Shown here: piece by piece, positions 24,878-35,350 of the stretch
Numbering within the stretch: the stretch's first letter is position 1
How the letters are laid out: each line of letters starts with the position of its first letter
NCBI GenBank assembly: GCA_963785065.1
Contig: CAWATX010000004.1
Span: 620,001-684,000, forward strand
DNA: 64,000 nucleotides
Direction: 5' to 3'
DNA from: CAVSRC01 sp963785065
GTDB taxonomy: Bacteria > Pseudomonadota > Alphaproteobacteria > Rhizobiales > Kaistiaceae
The notes under the pieces: model-generated
Database searches by the model: none
Told to the model about the DNA's origin: nothing
The model's input: only the letters and a program-made list of their open reading frames with translations
Translations under genes and position numbers: made by a program

Positions 24878-25441
24878 GTGATTGTGTTTCGCAAATTCGC
24901 CCTGGCAGCTCTCGTGGTTCTGGCGTTCACCGCGACATCGCTGGCGGCGGAGCAATCTTTCTGCTCCGACGACCCGCGCTATCCTGCGCCGCAGGACGAT
25001 AATCTGGTCTTCTACCTGCAGCTCTCGGACAAGACCGACACGGTCGTCTATGCGGTCAATCGGCAGGCGGACGGGACGGTGAATACCCGCAATCCGGTCC
25101 AGGTCTACTGGCGCGTTTATGACCAGGGCGGCGTCAAGCGCGATCTGACGTTCTTGCAGCGCAACCTCGCCTTCGGCGTACAGATCGCCCCTCTTAAGGA
25201 CCATCCGGGCGACTACGTCGCCCGGCTCAATGCCTATCCGAACATTCCGGTCCTGGTGAACGAGACCACGGACGGCTCGGTCCGTGCCCTGATGACGATC
25301 GCGGGCAAGCCGGCGCAACTGGTCTGCGTCTATGTCGAGCGGCGCATCCAGCTCGGCATCGTCCCGCAGGTTCTCTACATCGACTTCTTCGGCCGCACCC
25401 TGGACACCGGCGAAAAGATCGTCGGACGGCTGAAGCCCTGA
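24878..25441 (+). CDS. DUF4833 domain secreted protein
   Basis: A 187-residue exported protein that I place in the DUF4833 group from its central pattern: NLVFYLQLSDKTDTVVYAVN, NPVQVYWRVYDQGG, and RRIQLGIVPQVLYIDFFG near the end. I choose the GTG at 24878 because GCTGAGGA lies about eight bases before it and the peptide then starts VIVFRKFALAALVVLAFTA, a normal signal sequence. Longer frames add 16 arginine-rich residues. The family has no known function. Neighbours are unrelated (LysR gene upstream, clpS convergent). Confidence 0.65.
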   Translation: MIVFRKFALAALVVLAFTATSLAAEQSFCSDDPRYPAPQDDNLVFYLQLSDKTDTVVYAVNRQADGTVNTRNPVQVYWRVYDQGGVKRDLTFLQRNLAFGVQIAPLKDHPGDYVARLNAYPNIPVLVNETTDGSVRALMTIAGKPAQLVCVYVERRIQLGIVPQVLYIDFFGRTLDTGEKIVGRLKP

Positions 25442-25462
25442 CGATATCCTGCCGTCGCGCGC

Positions 25463-25774
25463 CTATTCCTCCGGCTCGGTGGTGAACTGCAGCGGGTAGC
25501 CGGCGCTCTTGCCGTATTCCGTCGCCTCCGTCGCCTTGGTCTCGGCGATGTCCTTGGTATAGACGGCGACCACGCATACGCCCCTGCGGTGGGCGGTGAT
25601 CATGACGCGATAGGCCTGATCCTCGCTGACGCGGAACACGGCCTTCAGCACCATGACGACGAATTCGCGCGGCGTGTAGTCGTCATTGACCAGAATGACC
25701 TTGTGCAGGCGCGGCCGCTCGACCTTGGTCTTCGGCTTCACCTTGGGCTTGGTCAGGGTGTCTCTGTCACTCAT
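25463..25774 (-). CDS. clpS: ClpS2-type adaptor of Clp protease
   Basis: A 103-residue ClpS adaptor, which delivers N-end-rule substrates to ClpAP. After a flexible Lys/Pro-rich N-terminus (PKVKPKTKVERPRL) comes the ClpS core: KVILVNDDYTPREFVVMVLK with the NDDYTP substrate pocket, then MITAHRRGVCVVAVYTKDIAETKA. The end GYPLQFTTEPEE matches the second, ClpS2-type paralogue found in Rhizobiales, rather than ClpS1, which usually sits beside clpA. No clpA is nearby here, in agreement. Confidence 0.88.
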   Translation of the reverse strand: MSDRDTLTKPKVKPKTKVERPRLHKVILVNDDYTPREFVVMVLKAVFRVSEDQAYRVMITAHRRGVCVVAVYTKDIAETKATEATEYGKSAGYPLQFTTEPEE

Positions 25775-25912
25775 CGGCGCTCCCCTCCCGCTGGCCGGGC
25801 GGGTCAGACGCTCATTCTACCCATGTCCGCTTTTTCCTGAATGGGCCGCTCCCATTGAGGTGATAGCGCGCCGGCGGCGGGTTTCCAGTCCCGGAGCGAT
25901 CTTGTGAGACGG

Positions 25913-27628
25913 TCAGGCGGCGCTGCGCGCGTCGCTCACTCGCGCGGCGCCATGCCTCGCCAGCAGCGGGCCGACCTTCTCGGCCGGCAGCGGCGGCGAC
26001 AACAGGAAGCCCTGCAGGCTCGAACAACCCACATCGATGAGGAACCGGCGCTGGACGTCGGTCTCGACGCCTTCGGCAACCACCTTGAGGTCGAGGATGC
26101 GGGCAAGGTGCACGATCGCCTGGATGATCGGAGCCGAGTCCGACGATTGACCGATATGGCTCACGAAGGACTGGTCGATCTTGACGATGTCGACCTGCAG
26201 GTTCTGCAGGTGGCTCAGGCTCGAATAGCCGGTGCCGAAATCGTCGAGCGCAATGCGGAACCCGGCATCGCGCAGCGCCGTCAGGTTGGCCTCGGCAATG
26301 CCGTCAGGGTTGAGCAGCGCGGTCTCGGTGACTTCCAGTTCGATGCGCGCCGGCGGGATGCGATGCCCGGCCAGCCGGCGCATGATCCGCATGGCAAGGT
26401 CCGGATCGCGCAGTTGCACCGCCGAAATGTTGACCGCCACGGTGACGTCCGGCCAGGAGGCGAGCGCAACACATACCTGCTCGAGCACCAGGTCGCCGAG
26501 GGGCACGATGAGCCCGGTCTCCTCGGCGATCGGCACGAAAGCCGCCGGCGAGACGAGGCCGCGCCGCGGATGTCGCCAGCGGACGAGTGCCTCGAGCCCG
26601 ATGATCGTGTCGCCGCTATAGAGGGGCTGATAGTAGACCACCAGATCCTTCCCCGCCGCGATCGCGGCACGCAGGTCGCCCTCGAGCGTGACGCGGGTCA
26701 CCCGCCCCTGGTCGATTGCGACATCGTACATGCGGTAGCAGTTGCGCCCCGCAATCTTGGCGGTGTAGAGCGCGACGTCGGCCCGGCGCACCAACTCGCA
26801 GCGGTTGGCTTCGCCGACACGGAGCGAGGCGACGCCGATCGAGGCGCCGATATGCACGGTGGCCCCGGCGACGTTGAACGGCTGGCGTGCCGCTTCCAGG
26901 ATGCGGCGGCAAAGGTCGTCGAGGGCCTCCGGCCCGCGATCGTCGAACACGACGACCGCGAATTCGTCGCCACCGATCCGGGCAACCAAATCGCTGCTGG
27001 AGGCCAGTGCCGTGAGCCGCTTGGCAAACTGACGGATCAGCTCGTCGCCGGCGGTGTGGCCGAAGGCGTCGTTGACCTGCTTGAAGCGGTCGAGGTCCAT
27101 GACAAGGGCGCTGCAAAGCTTCCCGTGCACCGCCGGATCGGCAAAGACGCTGTCGCAGCGCTCGCCCATGAGGACGCGATTGGCGAGGCCGCTCAGCATG
27201 TCGTGATGGGCAAGATAGCGGTTGTGCTTCTCCGCCTCGCGGAACGCGGTGATATCGGTGATGACCGCGACCAGCAGCCGAATCCCGCCGGCGCGGATCA
27301 GCCTCTTGCGGGTGACGATCGTCCGCGTCTCTCCGCTGCCGTCGGTCAGCACCTCCTCGTTTTCGTTTTCCTCGCCCGAGGTGAAGACGAGGTTGTCCTT
27401 TTCCCAGAAAACGTCGGCCTGTTCGCGCGGCACGAAGTCGTAGTCCGACTTGCCGACGAGGTCCTCGCGCGCATGCCCTACGAAGTCGCAAAACGCTTCG
27501 TTCACAAGCACCCAGCGATGCTCGCGGTCCTTGATGAAGACCGGCGTCGCCAGAACATCGATGATCGATTGCAGCGCTTCGATGCTGTCGACCGCTTCGC
27601 TGGCGGTCTTGGGACGATGGAGCACCAT
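25913..27628 (-). CDS. PAS-GGDEF-EAL cyclic-di-GMP protein
   Basis: A 571-residue signalling protein with three domains. A PAS domain (about 15-140: VLATPVFIKDREHRWVLVNE) ends in a short coiled link. A diguanylate cyclase domain follows (about 150-310) with an intact GGDEF. A phosphodiesterase domain comes last (about 325-560) with EALVRWRHP, NISAVQL, LEVTE and DDFGTGYSSL. Both catalytic signatures look complete, so it may make and degrade c-di-GMP with PAS control. No membrane segment is visible. I start it at the ATG at 27626-27628, preceded by AAGGAGG; an earlier start would bury that site. A perfect CtrA box lies upstream. Confidence 0.88.
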   Translation of the reverse strand: MVLHRPKTASEAVDSIEALQSIIDVLATPVFIKDREHRWVLVNEAFCDFVGHAREDLVGKSDYDFVPREQADVFWEKDNLVFTSGEENENEEVLTDGSGETRTIVTRKRLIRAGGIRLLVAVITDITAFREAEKHNRYLAHHDMLSGLANRVLMGERCDSVFADPAVHGKLCSALVMDLDRFKQVNDAFGHTAGDELIRQFAKRLTALASSSDLVARIGGDEFAVVVFDDRGPEALDDLCRRILEAARQPFNVAGATVHIGASIGVASLRVGEANRCELVRRADVALYTAKIAGRNCYRMYDVAIDQGRVTRVTLEGDLRAAIAAGKDLVVYYQPLYSGDTIIGLEALVRWRHPRRGLVSPAAFVPIAEETGLIVPLGDLVLEQVCVALASWPDVTVAVNISAVQLRDPDLAMRIMRRLAGHRIPPARIELEVTETALLNPDGIAEANLTALRDAGFRIALDDFGTGYSSLSHLQNLQVDIVKIDQSFVSHIGQSSDSAPIIQAIVHLARILDLKVVAEGVETDVQRRFLIDVGCSSLQGFLLSPPLPAEKVGPLLARHGAARVSDARSAA

Positions 27629-27938
27629 CCAAACCCTCCTTGGTCCCACCGGATACCCTGCCAAACCCTTTCGGCGCTTTAATTCCTCGTTAAAAATGCG
27701 AGGAATTGAGGTGCATCAGACGCGCGACGGGCGGGCGCGAATCGGCCGGTCGGAGGCCCCTCTCCCCGTCACGACCGCGTCACCGAAATCTGTCAATGAA
27801 GCACGCGCGCTCGCTGAATCGGCTTTGAGCCGGCTAAAGATAGGTGCACAGTCATGTCAGACGTGCCGCACGGGGCCCGAGCGCATTCAGGTAGCGCCGG
27901 CCGTGGCGGCCGTTTCAAATTAAGCGAGGAGGCTCCTG
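27629..27938. other. Intergenic region between c-di-GMP gene and cpdB
   Basis: These 310 bases separate two divergent genes. The left end has the ribosome-binding site and CtrA box of the c-di-GMP gene. An exact inverted repeat, AATTCCTCG (27681-27689) with CGAGGAATT (27699-27707), overlaps that box. The right end has GCGAGGAGGC, a strong ribosome-binding site for cpdB. Between them I see no gene. Confidence 0.5.
27679..27693. promoter_or_regulatory. CtrA box (TTAA-N7-TTAA) before the c-di-GMP gene
   Basis: TTAA (27679-27682), seven bases, TTAA (27690-27693) exactly match the consensus of the alphaproteobacterial cell-cycle regulator CtrA. It lies about 50 bases upstream of the start codon of the PAS-GGDEF-EAL gene, in promoter position. 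TTAA is rare in this GC-rich window, which makes a chance match less likely. Confidence 0.6.
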
Positions 27939-29915
<1,977 letters not shown>

Positions 29916-29936
29916 ACTCTCTCCGGTTCAGTCTCA

Positions 29937-29963
29937 GGGGCGGGCTCTGGCCCGCCCCTTTTT
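29937..29963 (+). terminator. Intrinsic terminator after cpdB
   Basis: GGGGCGGGC (29937-29945), a TCTG loop and GCCCGCCCC (29950-29958) form a nine-pair GC stem followed by TTTTT (29959-29963). It starts 22 bases after the cpdB stop. Confidence 0.85.
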
Positions 29964-30091
29964 GCGGCAAAATGCAGCTATTTCATTCAATTGGCTTTTC
30001 GTGGCGGCGCCAAAGGCCCACATTGGGCGAGACGTCTCTCCGGCGTCAGCCTCCACGAACGAAAAATCCCAAAACCAAAAGAGCCTTATCC

Positions 30092-30959
30092 ATGTCCACA
30101 CCAAACGCAGCGCATGCCGGCACCTTCAAGGTGGGGGGCACGCTCGAGGTCAACCGCCTCGGCTTCGGCGCCATGCGCATCGTCGGCCGCGGAATCTGGG
30201 GGGAGCCGGCCGACCGGCCGGAAGCCATCCGCACCCTCAAGCGGCTGCCGGAGCTCAATATCAACTTCATCGATACAGCCGATGCCTATGGTCCCGAAGT
30301 CTCCGAATCTCTGATCCACGAGGCACTCCACCCCTACCCGGCCAGCATGGTCATCGCCACCAAGGGCGGGCTGACGCGCAGCGGTCCCGACCGATGGGAG
30401 CCGGTCGGCCGACCGGAATATCTCGTGCAGCAGGCCCATCTCAGCTGCCGCCGCCTCGGCGTCGAGGTCATCGACCTGTGGCAACTTCATCGTATCGATT
30501 CCAAGGTCCCGCGCGACGAACAGTTCGCGGCCATCGGGACGCTGATCGACGGCGGCGTCGTGCGCTATGCCGGCCTCAGCGAGGTCTCGGTCGAAGAGAT
30601 CAAGGCCGCCTCGAAATTCTTCAAGGTCGCCACCGTTCAGAACCGCTACAACCTCGTCGACCGGCAGAGCGAGGACGTGCTCGACTTCTGCGAGGCAGAA
30701 GGAATCGGCTTCATCCCCTGGGCGCCGCTAAGTTCCGGCCATGTCGCCGGATTCTGAGATCGAGGCGATTGCCAAGCGCCACAAGGTCACCCCCTCGGAA
30801 GTCGCGCTGGCGTGGCTGCTCAAGCGCAGCCCGGTCATGCTGCCCATCCCCGGCACCTCCAAGGTCGCCCATCTGGAGGAGAACGTGGCAGCGGCCGACA
30901 TCCAGCTCAGCGATGCCGAGTTCGCCGCACTCGACGCGGAAGGCAAGGCCGGCGCGTAG
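30092..30959 (+). pseudogene. Aldo/keto reductase, split by a frameshift
   Basis: An aldo/keto reductase whose frame breaks near 30740. The first part (30092-30757) has the whole catalytic set: NRLGFGAMRI, Asp and Tyr in FIDTADAYGPEV, Lys in VIATKGG and His in LWQLHRID, and runs to FIPWAPLSSGHVAGF before a stop. The family's next stretch continues at once in another frame as SEIEAIAKRHKVTPSEVALA and the cofactor-binding LPIPGTS through 30959. One extra base, or two missing, in GTCGCCGGATTCTGAG explains it. It could be real decay or a sequence error. The bulk of the protein would otherwise be about 288 residues. Confidence 0.8.
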
Positions 30960-30991
30960 AGCCTCCCCGGTCACCGGACGATTCGCCGAGT

Positions 30992-31015
30992 GCGGGCCTT
31001 TGGCCCGCCCTCTTT
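30992..31015 (+). terminator. Intrinsic terminator after the aldo/keto reductase
   Basis: GCGGGCC (30992-30998), a TTT loop and GGCCCGC (31002-31008) form a seven-pair stem followed by CCTCTTT. The T-run is interrupted, so termination may be partial. It separates the reductase from the dnaB promoter region. Confidence 0.6.
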
Positions 31016-31167
31016 CCGACTCCGAATCAGCCCAGTGATTCGCTGCGCCGGTGCGGGGCTGATCGCAAGCGCCAAAAGAATTATGTGGCGCTTCTGTGAA
31101 CTGTGGTGAACCGGTTCGCAGATGGCGATCGTCCGACATCAGGCATTCCGCGGCGCGCGGGATGCGG

Positions 31168-31206
31168 TTAAGAAATCCTTAACAGCGCGGCGAATCGGGG
31201 CACAAT
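31168..31206 (+). promoter_or_regulatory. CtrA box overlapping a dnaB promoter
   Basis: TTAA (31168-31171), seven bases, TTAA (31179-31182) is an exact CtrA consensus. Its right half overlaps TTAACA (31179-31184), which is followed after 16 bases by CACAAT (31201-31206), a plausible -35/-10 pair. CtrA-activated promoters typically have the box over the -35 region. The predicted start is about 105 bases before the dnaB ATG. Confidence 0.6.
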
Positions 31207-31317
31207 CCGCGTTTACGAGTACCTCCGATTTTCGGGCAGAGGATCCAGGGCCACGGACGTGCCGTTGCCCGAGGATCGTTTCGATTCGGCAATGGCGGTT
31301 TGGAGGAAGAAGGCAAG

Positions 31318-32835
31318 ATGGCATTCGCGGTTCGCGCGGTCGCAGACAACACGACCAACGATACCTATCGCACCGCACCGCAGAACGTTGAGGCCGAGCA
31401 GGCGCTGCTCGGCGCCATTCTGGTGAACAACGAGGCCTTCTACCGGGTCTCCGATTTCCTCGAGCCGCAGCACTTCTTCGAGCCGGTGCACAAGACGATC
31501 TTCGAGGTCGCCGCTCAGGTCATCCGCGCCGGCAAGGTCGCCACGCCGGTCACCATCAAGACCTTCCTGCCCGCCGACCTCGCCATCGGCGACATCAATC
31601 TGGCCACCTATCTCGCGCGCCTGGCGGCGGAAGCGACGACGATCATCAATGCCGAGGATTACGGCCGTACGGTCTACGACCTGGCGCTGCGCCGCTCGCT
31701 CATCGGCATTGGCGAGGACATGGTCAACGTCGCTTATGACGCCACCGTCGAGCAGACGCCGGGCGCGCAGATCGAGGAGGCCGAGAAGCGGCTCTTCGAC
31801 CTCGCCGAGAAGGGTCAGTACGGCGCCGGCTTCCAGGATTTTGCGACTGCGCTGACCAGCGCGGTCGACCTTGCCAGCGCCGCCTACAAGCGCGACGGGC
31901 ACCTGTCGGGGCTGGCCACCGGGCTCGACGACATGGATCGGCTGATGGGCGGTCTGCAGCCCTCGGACCTCATCATCGTCGCCGGCCGTCCGGGCATGGG
32001 CAAATCGTCGCTGGCCACCAATGTCGGCTTCAACATCGCCAAGGCGTGGCGCGGCGAGCTGCAGCCCGACGGCTCGATGAAGACGGTCGATGGCGGCATC
32101 GTCGGGCTGTTCTCGCTGGAAATGTCGGCCGAGCAGCTCGCCACCCGCATCATCGCCGAGCAGTCGGGCGTGTCCTCGGCCAATATCCGCCGCGGGCGCA
32201 TCGACGAGAGCGACTTCGCGCGCATCGTCGAGGCCTCGCGCGAAATGCAGCGCATCCCCTTCTATATCGACCAGACCGGCGGCCTCTCGATCGCGCAGCT
32301 TGCCGCCCGCGCCCGCCGGCTGAAGCGCCAGCGCGGCCTCGACCTGTTGATCGTCGACTATATCCAGCTCCTCGTCGGCACCTCGCGGCGCTCCTCGGAA
32401 AACCGCGTGCAGGAGATCACCGAGATCACCACGACGTTGAAGGCGCTGGCCAAGGAGCTCAACGTCCCCATCGTCGCTCTGTCGCAACTCTCGCGTCAGG
32501 TGGAGCAGCGCGAGGACAAGCGCCCGCAGCTTTCGGACCTCCGCGAATCCGGCTCCATCGAGCAGGACGCCGACGTGGTGCTGTTCATCTTCCGCGAGGA
32601 GTACTACCTCAAGAATGCCGAGCCCAAGCCTGGCACCGAGGAATACTTCAAGTGGCAGGACGAGATGAGCAAGATCCACGGCATTGCCGAGGTCATCGTC
32701 GGCAAGCAGCGCCACGGGCCGACGGGCACCGTGCGCCTGCATTTCGAGGACGCGCTCACCCGCTTCTCCAACCTCGCCGAGGACGGCGCCTATCCGGCCC
32801 AGGAGAGCGCCTATCCGGTCCCCTTCGACGGGTAG
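31318..32835 (+). CDS. dnaB: Replicative DNA helicase DnaB
   Basis: DnaB (505 residues), the hexameric helicase that unwinds the replication fork. The N-terminal domain opens with APQNVEAEQALLGAILVNNE. The RecA-like domain has Walker A GRPGMGKSSLATN (about 228-240), LFSLEMSAEQLATRI, Walker B LLIVDYIQLL, and the C-terminal ALSQLSRQVEQREDKRPQLS and KQRHGPTGTV. I use the ATG at 31318, behind GGAGGAAGAAGG; an in-frame TTG at 31300 is less likely. There is no sign of an intein. A CtrA-type promoter lies upstream. Downstream in this order one expects alr-radA, present here but separated by other genes. Confidence 0.96.
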   Translation: MAFAVRAVADNTTNDTYRTAPQNVEAEQALLGAILVNNEAFYRVSDFLEPQHFFEPVHKTIFEVAAQVIRAGKVATPVTIKTFLPADLAIGDINLATYLARLAAEATTIINAEDYGRTVYDLALRRSLIGIGEDMVNVAYDATVEQTPGAQIEEAEKRLFDLAEKGQYGAGFQDFATALTSAVDLASAAYKRDGHLSGLATGLDDMDRLMGGLQPSDLIIVAGRPGMGKSSLATNVGFNIAKAWRGELQPDGSMKTVDGGIVGLFSLEMSAEQLATRIIAEQSGVSSANIRRGRIDESDFARIVEASREMQRIPFYIDQTGGLSIAQLAARARRLKRQRGLDLLIVDYIQLLVGTSRRSSENRVQEITEITTTLKALAKELNVPIVALSQLSRQVEQREDKRPQLSDLRESGSIEQDADVVLFIFREEYYLKNAEPKPGTEEYFKWQDEMSKIHGIAEVIVGKQRHGPTGTVRLHFEDALTRFSNLAEDGAYPAQESAYPVPFDG

Positions 32836-33001
32836 CCAGGTCAAACTACCCCCCTCGGTCATCCTTCGGTCTCAGCTCGCGCCTCGCCGGAGGATGAGAT
32901 TGATACCGCAGCCTGAGCACCCTTTTCGGCCTCTGCCGGCGCGCCGCGTCCCCTCATCCGGCAAATTCCTGTAAGCTGTCGGGCAGGAAAGGGAGTGAAG
33001 C

Positions 33002-33541
33002 ATGTTCAAGTGGTTGTTCGGCAAGAAGGATGAGGAAGCGGGCGGCGGCGGGGACACCAGCACCGTCAAGGAGCTGGTCGTGGTCAGCCGCACGGTGGAC
33101 GCGGCGCCGGACCGTGCCTTCGCCGTGTTCGTCGACGAGTTCGGCAAATGGTACCCCGCGCAATATACGCTTTCCGGCGACAATCTCGCCGAGATCGTCA
33201 TCGAGCCGAAGATGAACGGCCGCGCCTTCGAGCGCACCAAGAGCGGCGGCGAGACGGTATGGGGCACGGTGCTCTCCTTCTTCCGGCCGAGCCATATGGT
33301 GATTGCCTGGCAGATCTCGCCGGAGCGCACCGTCATCGACAACGAGGCCGGCGCCAGCCGCGTCGACGTGCGCTTCGTCGCACAGGACGACGGCAAGACC
33401 GAGGTGGTGCTCGTCCATCGCGATTTCCCCCGCCACGGCGGCGGCTGGGAGAAATACCGCCAGAAGATGGGCGCCAGGGAGGGCGGCTGGCCGCTGCTCA
33501 TGGACCGCTACGTCAAGGTGCTCTCCGGCGAACCGCTGTAG
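33002..33541 (+). CDS. SRPBCC (AHSA1-like) domain protein
   Basis: A 179-residue soluble protein. After a charged N-terminus (FKWLFGKKDEE) and a Gly-rich linker it has the START/SRPBCC pattern: VSRTVDAAPDRAFAVFVDEF, KMNGRAFERTKSGGETVWGT, FRPSHMVIAWQIS and the C-terminal helix region GGWPLLMDRYVKVLSG. This AHSA1-like fold binds hydrophobic ligands or partners, but no specific function can be read. GGGAG precedes the ATG. It sits alone after dnaB, followed by a palindromic repeat. Confidence 0.7.
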   Translation: MFKWLFGKKDEEAGGGGDTSTVKELVVVSRTVDAAPDRAFAVFVDEFGKWYPAQYTLSGDNLAEIVIEPKMNGRAFERTKSGGETVWGTVLSFFRPSHMVIAWQISPERTVIDNEAGASRVDVRFVAQDDGKTEVVLVHRDFPRHGGGWEKYRQKMGAREGGWPLLMDRYVKVLSGEPL

Positions 33542-33563
33542 CGGGGAATCTCCCGTCTTCCGT

Positions 33564-33646
33564 TCGTCCCCGCGGAAGCGGGGACCCAGGACGGATTCTC
33601 CGAATGGAAGGCCCCGCCTGGATGCCCGCTCGGGAGCGGGCATGAA
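33564..33646. repeat. Palindromic mosaic repeat, copy 1
   Basis: An element of about 83 bases made of two hairpins that mirror each other: GTCCCCGC-GGAA-GCGGGGAC (33566-33585), an inner CCCAGG and CCTGG inverted pair, and ATGCCCGCTC-GGGAGCGGGCAT (33622-33643). It lies between convergent genes (33541 and 33692). A second, diverged copy is at 38288-38387. The same arrangement, short hairpins around CCCAG and CTGG(G/A)T, is familiar from dispersed intergenic repeats in Rhizobiales genomes. Confidence 0.7.
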
Positions 33647-33691
33647 CGGCATGTGTTGCGGTTCCGTGCCAGGCCAGCATCGCCCCTGCCC

Positions 33692-34027
33692 TCACATCAC
33701 CATGTCGGGCTTGACGAAGCAGTAGATGTAGCGGTTCGGGCTGGCACAGACGTAGGCGTCGCCGTCGATCGAGCGCTTGCTGAGCTCCTTGTTGGGCGGG
33801 ATCGGCGTCCATTTTCCATTGACCGTCGCCCACCACTGACCACCGCGCCAGTCGGCGTCGGCCCGGCGACAGTCGGAGACGTCGCAGCACGAGATGCTGG
33901 TACCCGGCATGGTCAGGCTCTTGAACCAGGCGTGCCGGTCCGCGGCCTTCGCAACGGAGAGGAAAGTGGCGACCGCCAGGCCGGCGAGCAGCACGGTTGC
34001 GAGGCGGCGGGTGCGGTGATGATCCAT
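33692..34027 (-). CDS. Small secreted Cys-rich protein
   Basis: A 111-residue exported protein of unknown function. It has a clear signal peptide (LATVLLAGLAVATFLSVAKAA) and a mature part with SISCCDVSDCRRADADWRGG, WWATVNGKWTPIPPNKELSK and YVCASPNRYIYCFVKP. Five cysteines suggest disulfides in the periplasm or outside. I recall short proteins with this SCCDxxDC start in Bradyrhizobium-like genomes, with no assigned role. It is convergent with the SRPBCC gene and divergent from alr. Confidence 0.65.
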   Translation of the reverse strand: MDHHRTRRLATVLLAGLAVATFLSVAKAADRHAWFKSLTMPGTSISCCDVSDCRRADADWRGGQWWATVNGKWTPIPPNKELSKRSIDGDAYVCASPNRYIYCFVKPDMVM

Positions 34028-34177
34028 GGCCTTGCTCCTGAGACCGAATCATCCTCCCTCGCGCACTATGCTGCGTTGCAGCATAGCGCCTGTCACGCCG
34101 CAAGTTTTTGCGCGTCCCACCCACACCTTGTGCAGAAAGGGGATGAGCGCCCGCGCCGGGGCGCGTATGCTGCCGCG

Positions 34178-35305
34178 ATGGCCCCCCCGCCCCAATCGCT
34201 TGCCGCCGGCGGCCGCATGACGGTCGACCTGGTGGCGCTTGCCGCCAACTGGAAGGCGCTGGCCGACCACGTTGCCGGCGGCGGCCACGCCACGGCTGCG
34301 GTGATCAAGGGCGACGGCTACGGCACCGGCTTGGAAGAGGCCGGGCGGACGCTTGCTGCCGCCGGCTGCACCACCTTCTTCGTGGCGGTCCCCGACGAAG
34401 GGCGGCGGCTGCGCGCCGTGCTGCCCGACGCGGTCATCTATGTCCTCAACGGGCTGATCGGCGGCGCCGACGCCTATGCTCGCTTCGACATCAGGCCGGT
34501 CATCGGCTCATGGGCCGAGATCGAGGAATGGACCGCCTTCCGCAAGGCGGGCGGCAAGACCGGTGCGGCGGTTCACGTCGATACCGGCATGAACCGTCTC
34601 GGCCTGACGCTGCACGAGGCGCTCGATCTCAGCCGCGATGCCCGGCTGCGCGCCACGCTCGCCCCCGACCTCGTCATTTCTCACCTTGCCTGTGCCGATA
34701 CGCCCGACAACCCCATGAACCGCCGCCAGCTCGCCCTCTTCGGCGAGGTGCGCGCCCAGTTCCCCGATCTGCCGGCGTCGCTCGCCAATTCCGCCGGCGT
34801 CTTCCTCGGGACCGACTATCACTTCGACCTGGTGCGTCCCGGCATCGCGCTCTATGGCGGCGTCGCCGTGCAGGGGGTGACCAATCCCATGCGTGCGGTG
34901 GTGACGCTAGAGGCGCGCGTGCTGTCCGTGCGCGAGGCCGAGCCCGGCGAGACGGTGGGCTATGGGGCGACGCTGAGCCTGAAGCAGCCCGCCCGGCTTG
35001 CCGTCCTGTCAGTCGGCTATGCCGACGGTTATCATCGTCTGGCCGGCGGCAGCGACGCGCACGCCGGCGCCCAGGCCTGGGTGCGCGGCCAGCGGGCACC
35101 GCTCGCCGGGCGGGTGTCGATGGACCTCATCACCATCGACGTCACCAATATCCCCGGCGTCGTCCGCGGCGACTGGGTGGAGTTGTTCGGCCGCCACATT
35201 CCGGTGGACGAGGTCGCCCGCCATGCCGGCACCATCGGCTACGAGCTGCTCACCAATCTCGGCCACCGCTACCAGCGGGTCTATGCCGGCGGACCCGCGA
35301 TCTGA
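34178..35305 (+). CDS. alr: Alanine racemase
   Basis: A 375-residue PLP enzyme that makes D-alanine for peptidoglycan. The PLP lysine lies in AVIKGDGYGTGLEEA, followed by VHVDTGMNRLGL, SHLACADTPDNPMNRRQL, SLANSAGVFLG and DLVRPGIALYGG. The second catalytic residue, Tyr, is in VGYGATLSL, and PLAGRVSMDLITIDV precedes the end. I use the ATG at 34178; a much longer upstream frame overlaps the divergent secreted-protein gene and has no homologous content. It sits in the usual dnaB-alr-radA order, here spread apart. Confidence 0.93.
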   Translation: MAPPPQSLAAGGRMTVDLVALAANWKALADHVAGGGHATAAVIKGDGYGTGLEEAGRTLAAAGCTTFFVAVPDEGRRLRAVLPDAVIYVLNGLIGGADAYARFDIRPVIGSWAEIEEWTAFRKAGGKTGAAVHVDTGMNRLGLTLHEALDLSRDARLRATLAPDLVISHLACADTPDNPMNRRQLALFGEVRAQFPDLPASLANSAGVFLGTDYHFDLVRPGIALYGGVAVQGVTNPMRAVVTLEARVLSVREAEPGETVGYGATLSLKQPARLAVLSVGYADGYHRLAGGSDAHAGAQAWVRGQRAPLAGRVSMDLITIDVTNIPGVVRGDWVELFGRHIPVDEVARHAGTIGYELLTNLGHRYQRVYAGGPAI

Positions 35306-35350
35306 AACCGCCGACTCATTAGCCGGGAAAGGCGTGCGCCCGGCGCCAAG

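Noticed and set aside
27788..27862. CTGTCA and GTCATGTCAG as a Pho box for cpdB
   Set aside because: The two half-like sequences are about 60 bases apart instead of 11 from start to start.
30741..30959. A separate 72-residue gene
   Set aside because: It is the missing C-terminal end of the aldo/keto reductase in a shifted frame, not an independent protein.
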